A stretch of 5,055 nt of DNA. It comes from an uncultured bacterium (GTDB lineage: Bacteria; Bacteroidota; Bacteroidia; Bacteroidales; Bacteroidaceae). The DNA lies in assembly GCA_905215575.1 (NCBI GenBank), contig CAJMQV010000141.1, positions 1 through 5,055 of the forward strand, given 5' to 3'. The position numbers were made by a program, and so were the translations under genes. The notes under the pieces are model-generated. The model saw only the letters and a program-made list of their open reading frames with translations, ran no database searches and was not told the origin of the DNA. Below, piece after piece: positions 1-5,055 of the stretch (within the stretch, counting starts at the first letter, position 1; every line of letters starts with the position of its first letter).

Positions 1-1
1 G

Positions 2-1045
2 ACATGGCTTGAAGAATATCTGTCAAACTTTGAACATACCGTATTGGTGGTGAGCCATGACCGTCACTTCCTGGACTCAGTATGTACACACACCGTAGAT
101 ATCGACTTCGGTAAGGTTACTCTCTTTGCCGGTAACTATAGCTTCTGGTATGAATCCAGCCAGTTGGCTTTGAGACAGGCCCAAAACCAAAAGGCTAAGG
201 CTGAAGAGAAGCGTAAAGAGTTGGAAGAGTTCATCCGCCGATTCTCTGCCAATGTGGCCAAGAGCAAGCAGACAACCAGCCGTAAGAAGATGTTGGAAAA
301 ATTGAATGTAGAAGAAATCCAGCCTTCTACCCGTAAATATCCGGGTATCATCTTCCAGATGGACCGTGAGCCGGGAAATCAGATTCTCGAGGTAAAAGAC
401 CTGAAAGCTACAATGGACGATGGCACCGTATTGTTCGACAACGTAAACTTTACCGTCGAGAAGGGAGACAAGATCGTATTCCTGAGCCGCAACCCGCGCG
501 CGATGACTGCACTCTTCGAAATCATCAACGGTAACCGCCAGCCGGATGCCGGTACTTTCAACTGGGGTGTGACCATCACCACCGCCTACCTGCCTCTGGA
601 CAACACCGAATACTTCAAGTCTGACTTGAATCTGGTTGACTGGTTGAGCCAGTTCGGCGAAGGCAACGAAGTTTATTTCAAGAGTTTCTTAGGCCGTATG
701 CTTTTCTCCGGCGAAGAGGTACTGAAGAAAGTAAATGTACTCTCCGGAGGTGAGAAGATGCGTTGTATGATTGCCCGCATGCAGCTCAAGAACGCCAACT
801 GTCTGATTCTTGACCCCCCGACCAACCATCTTGACTTGGAAAGTATCCAGGCATTCAACAACAACCTGAAGCTTTACAAGGGAAATGTACTGTTTGCCAG
901 CCACGACCATGAGTTCATCGAGACTGTGGCCAACCGCATTATCGAGCTGACTCCAAACGGTATCATCGACAAGATGATGGAGTACGACGAGTACATCGCC
1001 AGCGACCACATCAAGGAACTGAAAGCAAAATTGTATGGAGAATAA
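2..1045 (+). CDS. ABC-F family ATPase, YbiT/EttA-like, C-terminal part (5' truncated), with degenerate second ATPase domain
   Basis: ABC-F proteins are soluble twin-ATPase factors that bind the ribosomal E site and act on translation; they are not transporters. The reading frame is open from base 2, so the gene enters from the left; the TTG at 44 is internal. The 347 visible residues begin just after the NBD1 D-loop, show the NBD1 H-switch (SHDRHFL, His19), then a charged, probably helical inter-domain linker (about 45-125, the P-site-tRNA-interacting region of the family), then NBD2 (about 128-330). NBD2 keeps LSGGE (247-251), NHLD and an SHDHEF H-switch (His301), but the Walker A position reads SRNPRAMT (162-169), the Q-loop Gln is Leu199, and the glutamate after the Walker B aspartate is Pro272. 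From memory the linker and NBD2 resemble E. coli YbiT more than EttA or Uup. Family assignment is firm; the exact role is unknown. A terminator overlaps the stop. Confidence 0.95.
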   Translation, partial: TWLEEYLSNFEHTVLVVSHDRHFLDSVCTHTVDIDFGKVTLFAGNYSFWYESSQLALRQAQNQKAKAEEKRKELEEFIRRFSANVAKSKQTTSRKKMLEKLNVEEIQPSTRKYPGIIFQMDREPGNQILEVKDLKATMDDGTVLFDNVNFTVEKGDKIVFLSRNPRAMTALFEIINGNRQPDAGTFNWGVTITTAYLPLDNTEYFKSDLNLVDWLSQFGEGNEVYFKSFLGRMLFSGEEVLKKVNVLSGGEKMRCMIARMQLKNANCLILDPPTNHLDLESIQAFNNNLKLYKGNVLFASHDHEFIETVANRIIELTPNGIIDKMMEYDEYIASDHIKELKAKLYGE

Positions 1046-1065
1046 TCTCTCCATACATACTTTTT
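1032..1065 (+). terminator. Rho-independent terminator of the ABC-F gene, overlapping its stop codon
   Basis: Bases 1032-1041 (TGTATGGAGA) pair perfectly with 1048-1057 (TCTCCATACA), a 10-bp stem with a 6-base loop. A run of five T follows at 1061-1065 after three intervening bases. The 5' arm lies in the last codons, and the TAA stop (1043-1045) is in the loop. The stem is moderately A/T-rich, so it is plausible but weaker than the terminator after dnaJ. It separates the ABC-F gene from grpE. Confidence 0.6.
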
Positions 1066-1066
1066 A

Positions 1067-1098
1067 TATATGTAACAAGCCTTTTGGCAAGATATTTG
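1067..1098 (+). promoter_or_regulatory. Tentative Bacteroidetes-type promoter for grpE-dnaJ
   Basis: The octamer GATATTTG (1091-1098) matches the Bacteroides -7 consensus TAnnTTTG except at its first base. Twenty bases upstream, at the -33 position, is TATA (1067-1070), two mismatches from TTTG. The predicted transcript would start roughly 30 bases before the grpE ATG. No CIRCE inverted repeat (the HrcA operator) is visible in this 90-base gap. The poor -33 box makes this a guess supported mainly by position. Confidence 0.25.
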
Positions 1099-1135
1099 TA
1101 GTATTCCCTAAAAATGAAACTATAAATTAAAGGAC

Positions 1136-1708
1136 ATGAAACCAGAAGAAAAAATCAACGAAGAGATAGAACAGAACGAAGTGACTGACACTCAGAACGA
1201 AAACACTGAAGAAACTGCCGCAACAGAAGAAAATGTGCAGAAGGAACTGACAGATGCTGAAAAACTGGCAGAAGTCGAGCAAAAACTGGCAGAATTGCAG
1301 GACAAGTATCTGAGACAGGTTGCCGAGTTCGATAATTATAGAAAAAGAACCATCAAGGAAAAAGCCGATCTGATTCTGAACGGCGCAGAAAAGACCATCA
1401 CAGCTATCCTGCCGGTGCTCGACGATATGGAGCGCGCCCTGAAGAATATGGAAACAGCAGAAGATGTTGCAGCCGTGAAAGAAGGTGTTGATCTGATTAT
1501 GCAGAAGTTCATCAAGATTCTGGAGAATCAGGGCGTCAAGAAGATTGAAACCGAAAATGCCGATTTCAACACAGATCTGCATGAGGCTATCGCTCAGATA
1601 CCGGCACCGGCCGATGAAATGAAAGGCAAAGTTATCGATTGTGTTCAGACCGGATACACGCTCAATGACAAAGTGATTCGTCACTCAAAAGTAGCAGTTG
1701 GACTCTAA
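1136..1708 (+). CDS. grpE: GrpE, nucleotide exchange factor for DnaK
   Basis: GrpE is a cytosolic homodimer that releases ADP from DnaK and so resets the Hsp70 cycle. The protein is 190 residues, normal for the family. Residues 1-40 are very acidic and Glu/Asn/Thr-rich, as in the disordered GrpE N-terminus. Residues about 40-100 form the long dimerising helix, with the characteristic FDNYRKRT stretch at 65-72. A four-helix segment follows (ILPVLDDMERAL, about 98-109). The C-terminal beta domain that contacts DnaK runs from about 130 to 190 and ends in the GrpE signature region (GYTLNDKVIRHSKVAVGL). The ATG at 1136 is preceded by AAAGGA (1129-1134), a partial Shine-Dalgarno sequence lying very close to the start. 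dnaJ follows after 15 bases, so the two are almost certainly co-transcribed. dnaK is not in the window. Confidence 0.97.
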   Translation: MKPEEKINEEIEQNEVTDTQNENTEETAATEENVQKELTDAEKLAEVEQKLAELQDKYLRQVAEFDNYRKRTIKEKADLILNGAEKTITAILPVLDDMERALKNMETAEDVAAVKEGVDLIMQKFIKILENQGVKKIETENADFNTDLHEAIAQIPAPADEMKGKVIDCVQTGYTLNDKVIRHSKVAVGL

Positions 1709-1723
1709 CCCTATTAAATAAAG

Positions 1724-2881
1724 ATGGAGAAAAGAGATTACTACGAAGTACTGGGGGTATCCAAAACAGCCTCTGACGCAGAAATCAAGAAGGCCTACAA
1801 ACAGATGGCCATCAAATATCATCCGGACAGAAATCCAGGTGACAAAGAAGCTGAAGCCAAGTTTAAGGAAGCAGCTGAAGCATATGACGTGTTGCGCGAT
1901 CCGCAGAAACGTGCCCGCTACGACCAGTTCGGCCATGCCGGAATGAACGGAGCCGGAGGTTTCGGTGGCGGTGCCAGCATGAATATGGACGATATTTTCT
2001 CTATGTTCGGCGATATTTTCGGCGGTCACGGAGGCTTTGGCGGTTTCGGTGGATTCGGTGGCGGAGGCGGTCGCCGCAAGCCACAATATAAAGGTGGCGA
2101 CCTCAGATTAAAGGTTAAACTGAACTTGTCTGAAATCGCAACCGGAGTAACCAAAAAGTTCAAAGTAAAGAAAATGGTTACTTGTAGCCATTGCCACGGA
2201 ACAGGAGGCGAAGATGATCACAGCACAGAAACGTGTCCGACCTGTCACGGAAGCGGTTACGTGACCCGCACCCAGCAGAGCATCTTCGGAATGATGCAGA
2301 CTCAAAGTGCCTGTCCTACCTGTCACGGAGAAGGAACAGTCATCAAGAACAAATGTAAAGTCTGCGGTGGCGAAGGAGTGGTAAACGGAGAGGAAGTTAT
2401 CGAAGTGAACATCCCAGCCGGAGTTGCTGACGGAATGATTGTAAACGTACCGGGAAAAGGTCATGCGGCCAAGCGCGGCGGTATTCCGGGAGACATTCAG
2501 GTTTTCATCGAAGAGGAACCACATCCAGAATTGCTTCGCGAAGACAACAATTTGATTTACAGTCTTCTGTTGGATATCCCGACAGCAACACTCGGTGGAG
2601 AATGCGAGATTCCAACCATTGACGGAAAGGCCAAAATCAAGATTGAACCGGGTACACAGCCGGGTAAGGTGGTGCGTTTACGCGGAAAAGGACTGCCAGC
2701 CGTACAGGGTTATGGCTATGGAACAGGCGACCTGATCGTAAACATCAGTGTCTACATTCCGGAAACGCTCAACAAGGAGGAAAAGAAGTTCTTCGAAAGC
2801 GCACGCAACAGCGAAAACTTCGCCCCCAATCCATCAATCAAAGAGAAAATCTTCAGAAAATTCAAAAGTTTTTTTGAATAA
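1724..2881 (+). CDS. dnaJ: DnaJ, class A Hsp40 co-chaperone
   Basis: DnaJ captures unfolded clients and stimulates DnaK ATP hydrolysis. The 385-residue protein has the complete class A layout. The J domain (about 4-70) carries the essential HPD motif at 33-35, after the lysine-rich helix II. A Gly/Phe-rich linker follows (about 74-116), including two DIF motifs (90-92, 97-99) and a GGF triplet repeat (103-111). Client-binding domain I is interrupted by the zinc-binding region with four intact CxxCxGxG modules at 154-161, 171-178, 197-204 and 211-218. Client-binding domain II and the C-terminal dimerisation segment complete it. No key residue is missing. The start has no clear Shine-Dalgarno, only an A/T-rich leader, which is usual in Bacteroidetes; the ATG is fixed by the MEKRDYYEVLGV N-terminus. 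It is the second gene of the grpE operon, and a strong terminator follows 19 bases after the stop. Confidence 0.98.
   Translation: MEKRDYYEVLGVSKTASDAEIKKAYKQMAIKYHPDRNPGDKEAEAKFKEAAEAYDVLRDPQKRARYDQFGHAGMNGAGGFGGGASMNMDDIFSMFGDIFGGHGGFGGFGGFGGGGGRRKPQYKGGDLRLKVKLNLSEIATGVTKKFKVKKMVTCSHCHGTGGEDDHSTETCPTCHGSGYVTRTQQSIFGMMQTQSACPTCHGEGTVIKNKCKVCGGEGVVNGEEVIEVNIPAGVADGMIVNVPGKGHAAKRGGIPGDIQVFIEEEPHPELLREDNNLIYSLLLDIPTATLGGECEIPTIDGKAKIKIEPGTQPGKVVRLRGKGLPAVQGYGYGTGDLIVNISVYIPETLNKEEKKFFESARNSENFAPNPSIKEKIFRKFKSFFE
1990..2071 (+). repeat. Short coding repeats in the DnaJ Gly/Phe linker
   Basis: The 10-mer CGATATTTTC occurs exactly twice (1990-1999 and 2011-2020), each copy encoding a DIF motif. 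Downstream, three 9-base units coding Gly-Gly-Phe lie in tandem (2030-2056), followed by five glycine codons (2057-2071). The repeats keep the reading frame and encode the flexible J-domain linker, so they are protein-level low complexity rather than a mobile or regulatory repeat. Synonymous codons vary between the GGF units. Confidence 0.7.
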
Positions 2882-2895
2882 TACTTTTACTCAAC

Positions 2896-2926
2896 TATGG
2901 GGGATCAGCACAGCGCCATGCGTTTG
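2896..2926 (+). promoter_or_regulatory. Speculative folC promoter overlapping the dnaJ terminator
   Basis: TATG (2896-2899) and TGCGTTTG (2919-2926) are each one mismatch from the Bacteroides boxes TTTG and TAnnTTTG, and are 19 bases apart. Transcription would begin near 2932, inside the 3' arm of the hairpin, so the folC transcript would not contain the full terminator. The GC-rich spacer and the imperfect boxes keep this weak; it is offered because folC has almost no other room for a promoter downstream of the terminator. Confidence 0.2.
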
Positions 2927-2944
2927 TGCTGATCCCTCTTTTTT
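2901..2944 (+). terminator. Strong rho-independent terminator of the grpE-dnaJ operon
   Basis: Bases 2901-2912 (GGGATCAGCACA) pair without mismatch with 2925-2936 (TGTGCTGATCCC), giving a 12-bp stem. The 12-base loop can fold further through CGC (2914-2916) with GCG (2920-2922). Six T follow at 2939-2944 after only two bases. It begins 19 bases after the dnaJ stop and its T-tract ends 9 bases before the folC ATG. Confidence 0.92.
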
Positions 2945-2953
2945 CAGAATCAT

Positions 2954-4240
2954 ATGACTTATCAGGAAGCTACAGAATATCTGTTCAACAGTACTCCCCT
3001 TTTCCAGAATGTAGGAAAAGACGCCTATAAAGAAGGCCTGGAGAACACCCTTCTTTTGGACAAACACTTCAACCATCCGCATCAGCAATATCAAACCATC
3101 CACATAGCAGGTACCAACGGCAAGGGATCCTGCAGTCACACTTTGGCCGCAATCCTTCAGGAAGCCGGCTATAAGGTAGGCTTATATACTTCTCCTCATC
3201 TGGTTGATTTCCGGGAACGTATACGTGTAAACGGCACTTGTATCCCGGAAGGACGCGTAGTGCGTTTTGTCGAAGAAGAACGTGCGTTCTTTGAACCATT
3301 ACATCCGTCGTTTTTTGAAATCACCACAGCTTTGGCTTTCCTCTATTTTGCCGAGCAGAAGGTAGACATCGCCGTCATCGAGGTCGGATTGGGAGGTCGT
3401 CTGGATTGTACCAACATCATTTCTCCCCTACTCTCCGTCATTACGAACATCAGCTTCGACCATGTTCAGTTCTTAGGAAACACACTGGATAAAATCGCAT
3501 CCGAAAAAGCGGGAATCATCAAGCCCAACACGCCGGTAATCATTGGCGAAACCACGCCGGAAACACGTCCGGTATTCGTGGAAAAAGCCTTGCAATGCCA
3601 GGCACCTGTCCGTTTTGCGGAAGAAGAACATGAGCTTCAGACTATCAGCGAAGCCAACGACGGCACCCGCGAATACAAAACCATTCATTTTGGAACCATC
3701 AACGGCGTGCTTAACGGCGACTGTCAAATCAAAAACACCCAAACCATATTAGCAGCTGTAAGCGAACTGCAGAAAACGCTCCATATTTCCGAACAAAACA
3801 TCCGTGACGGATTCCGGAACGTATGCCAGACTACCGGTTTGAGAGGACGCTGGCAGAAACTGGCAGACAGCCCAAAGACCTATTGTGATACCGGACACAA
3901 TGTGGGCGGCATTTCCTATATCGTAAAGCAGTTGGAGCGCATTCCTTGCGCCCAAAAACGCATTGTAATCGGTATGGTAAACGATAAAGACATCGCTCAT
4001 GTGCTCGAAATGTTGCCTAAAGACGCCATTTACTATTTTACGCAAGCAAAAGTAAAACGCGCACTGCCAGCGGAAGCACTTTTAGCCCAAGCAAAAGAAA
4101 AAGGACTAGACGGAAAAGCGTTCCCCTCTGTAATAGAAGCATATACGGCGGCACGCAACGAAGCTTCTTCCGACGATCTCATCTTTATCGGCGGAAGCAC
4201 CTTCATCGTGGCAGATTTGTTTACGGATATTTTTAAATAA
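2954..4240 (+). CDS. folC: FolC, bifunctional folylpolyglutamate synthase / dihydrofolate synthase
   Basis: FolC is a cytosolic Mur-ligase-family enzyme. It uses ATP to join glutamate to dihydropteroate (making dihydrofolate) and to extend folates with further glutamates. The 428 residues match family length. Visible motifs are the P-loop HIAGTNGKGS (50-59), YTSPHL (78-83) with FRERIRVNG (86-94), the EVGLGGRLDCTN block (143-154), TNISFDH (164-170) and SEKAGI (183-188), whose Lys185 is the position carbamylated in characterised homologues. The C-terminal domain has RGRWQ followed by DTGHNVGG from Asp312, where most FolC proteins have DxAHNP. The ATG at 2954 gives the expected N-terminus (TPLFQNVGKDAYKEGL at 14-29); there is no Shine-Dalgarno. 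Whether it does both reactions cannot be told from sequence alone, but a single bifunctional FolC is usual in this group. Its start lies just behind the dnaJ terminator. Confidence 0.95.
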   Translation: MTYQEATEYLFNSTPLFQNVGKDAYKEGLENTLLLDKHFNHPHQQYQTIHIAGTNGKGSCSHTLAAILQEAGYKVGLYTSPHLVDFRERIRVNGTCIPEGRVVRFVEEERAFFEPLHPSFFEITTALAFLYFAEQKVDIAVIEVGLGGRLDCTNIISPLLSVITNISFDHVQFLGNTLDKIASEKAGIIKPNTPVIIGETTPETRPVFVEKALQCQAPVRFAEEEHELQTISEANDGTREYKTIHFGTINGVLNGDCQIKNTQTILAAVSELQKTLHISEQNIRDGFRNVCQTTGLRGRWQKLADSPKTYCDTGHNVGGISYIVKQLERIPCAQKRIVIGMVNDKDIAHVLEMLPKDAIYYFTQAKVKRALPAEALLAQAKEKGLDGKAFPSVIEAYTAARNEASSDDLIFIGGSTFIVADLFTDIFK

Positions 4241-4275
4241 AATCACGTTTTTTCTGCCACAAAACCGCTGGAATA

Positions 4276-4307
4276 TTTGTTAAAACGGAAGTTTTTATTT
4301 TAATTTG
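4276..4307 (+). promoter_or_regulatory. Bacteroidetes-type promoter for galM
   Basis: TTTG (4276-4279) and TTAATTTG (4300-4307) are separated by 20 bases. They correspond to the Bacteroides primary-sigma -33 TTTG and -7 TAnnTTTG boxes, with one mismatch in the second (T for A at position 2). The spacer is A/T-rich. Transcription would start near 4313, giving a leader of about 30 bases before the galM ATG. This is the best promoter match in the window. No sugar-regulator operator palindrome is obvious in the 102-base folC-galM gap. Confidence 0.5.
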
Positions 4308-4342
4308 CATAACAATCTATCAACTTTAAATCACCATAAACA

Positions 4343-5055
4343 ATGGATAAAATGAATCTCTCTGGTCTGAACCCTAAAGATTTCCAGACCGAAATAGACG
4401 GAAAAATGACCGACCTCTACATTCTGAAAAACAAGAATGGTTATGAGGTTGCAGTAACAAATTATGGCGGATCGCTTGTAGCCCTCATGGTTCCGGACAA
4501 GGACGGACAGGTGGCAAACGTGATTCAGGGACACGACAACATCCAGGATGCGATCAACAGTCCAGAGCCATTCCTGAGTACTTTGGTGGGTCGCTACGGA
4601 AACCGTATTGCCAAAGGAAAATTCACTCTTGAGGGCAAAGAATACAGCCTTTCTATCAACAACGGCCCGAACCACCTGCACGGCGGACCAACCGGCTTCC
4701 ACGCCCGTGTATGGGATGCAGAACAACTTTCAGAGAACAGTCTGAAATTGCATTATCTTTCAGCCGATGGCGAAGAAGGATTTCCGGGAAATCTGGACAT
4801 GACTGTTGTCTATACCTTTACCGACGACAACGAACTGGTTATTGACTACACCGGAACTACCGACAAGACCACTGTGGTCAATATGACCAACCACGGCTTC
4901 TTCAGTCTGACAGGTATCGCCAACCCAACCCCAACCATTGAGGATCTGGAGTGCGAGATCAACGCCGACTATTATGTACCTATTGATGATACTTCCATTC
5001 CAACCGGCGAAATCGAGAGCGTGAAAGGTACTCCTTTCGACTTTACAACTCCACA
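4343..5055 (+). CDS. galM: Aldose 1-epimerase (galactose mutarotase), 3' truncated by window end
   Basis: GalM interconverts the alpha and beta anomers of galactose and glucose, supplying alpha-galactose to galactokinase in the Leloir pathway. The frame is open from the ATG at 4343 to the window end: 237 complete codons of an expected 340-380. Family hallmarks are TNYGG (39-43), GRYGNRIAKGKF (83-94, the conserved substrate-binding arginine region), NNGPNHLHGGPTGFH (106-120) with the conserved His113, and NMTNHGFFSLTG with His184, the general-acid histidine. The catalytic glutamate lies beyond the window. No signal peptide is visible, so the enzyme should be cytosolic, unlike the exported GalM paralogues of some Bacteroides. 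A second in-frame ATG at 4352 is an alternative start; both lack a Shine-Dalgarno. Promoter-like boxes at 4276-4307 suggest it begins its own transcript. A sugar transporter and galK commonly follow in this group, but that is outside the window. Confidence 0.95.
   Translation, partial: MDKMNLSGLNPKDFQTEIDGKMTDLYILKNKNGYEVAVTNYGGSLVALMVPDKDGQVANVIQGHDNIQDAINSPEPFLSTLVGRYGNRIAKGKFTLEGKEYSLSINNGPNHLHGGPTGFHARVWDAEQLSENSLKLHYLSADGEEGFPGNLDMTVVYTFTDDNELVIDYTGTTDKTTVVNMTNHGFFSLTGIANPTPTIEDLECEINADYYVPIDDTSIPTGEIESVKGTPFDFTTP

Noticed and set aside
44..46. TTG as the start of the ABC-F gene
   Set aside because: The frame is open to the left edge and the upstream codons (WLEEYLSNFEHTV) are typical ABC-F sequence after the D-loop, so the gene is truncated by the window and this TTG is internal.
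815..820. Frameshift or sequencing error at the C-run in the Walker B region of the ABC-F gene
   Set aside because: The frame continues correctly on both sides (LILD before, TNHLD after), so there is no net indel. The Pro codon could only be a substitution error, and it agrees with the independent Walker A and Q-loop losses.
1127..1684. Long antisense open frame (185 codons) opposite grpE, rich in Phe, Leu, Cys and Ile
   Set aside because: It mirrors the Glu/Lys/Gln-rich GrpE codons read backwards, has no recognisable domain, and lies over a clearly real gene.
2108..2524. Antisense open frame opposite the DnaJ zinc-finger region; others oppose the ABC-F gene, folC and galM
   Set aside because: All lie over confidently identified genes, have compositions explained by reverse reading of the sense codons, and show no recognisable motifs.
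2748..2957. Short + strand frame across the dnaJ end, terminator and folC start
   Set aside because: It is an out-of-frame Arg/Lys/Ser-rich shadow of the dnaJ 3' end that reads through a strong terminator hairpin; no sign of a real start.
4282..4299. Possible terminator after folC: AAAAC / GTTTT with a GGAA loop and following T/A run
   Set aside because: The stem has only 5 bp with one G-C pair, and it falls between the galM promoter boxes; too weak to call.
4331..4726. Antisense open frame of 131 codons covering the start of galM
   Set aside because: galM is firmly supported on the + strand by several family motifs, and the antisense product resembles nothing I recognise.
1..5055. A novel multi-gene defence, mobile or biosynthetic system
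   Set aside because: All five genes are conserved housekeeping families on one strand with short gaps; no mobile element ends, direct-repeat arrays, tRNA or unusual gene combination were seen.

Overview
The window is about 5 kb of ordinary chromosomal housekeeping sequence, most likely from a member of the Bacteroidales (Bacteroides or Phocaeicola type). Three things suggest this: the protein sequences read like the Bacteroides versions of their families, Shine-Dalgarno sequences are weak or absent before A/T-rich starts, and the folC-galM gap holds a Bacteroidetes-style promoter (TTTG, then a TAnnTTTG-like box 20 bases downstream). The genus is inferred from memory of these families, not from a search. 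All five genes are on the + strand and tightly packed; no gap reaches 300 bases.

Layout: (1) 2-1045, the C-terminal part of an ABC-F ATPase of the YbiT/EttA-like group, cut by the left edge and ending in a hairpin terminator that overlaps its stop codon. (2) 1136-2881, a grpE-dnaJ operon with 15 bases between the genes, closed by a strong terminator with a perfect 12-bp stem. (3) 2954-4240, folC (dihydrofolate / folylpolyglutamate synthase), whose start codon lies only 9 bases after the T-tract of that terminator. (4) 4343 to the right edge, the first two thirds of galM (aldose 1-epimerase), open at the window end.

Functionally these are separate modules: ribosome-associated translation (ABC-F), the DnaK co-chaperone pair (GrpE nucleotide exchange, DnaJ substrate delivery and ATPase stimulation; dnaK itself is not here), folate metabolism, and entry of galactose or glucose into central metabolism. 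I see no mobile element, CRISPR array, tRNA, rRNA or phage gene, and no evidence of a new multi-gene system.

The most notable observation is that the second nucleotide-binding domain of the ABC-F protein has lost its Walker A lysine and glycines, its Q-loop glutamine and its Walker B catalytic glutamate, while keeping the LSGGE signature and the H-switch. That implies one dead and one probably live ATP site. The second is the folC start placed directly behind a strong terminator, with a possible promoter buried in the terminator hairpin.
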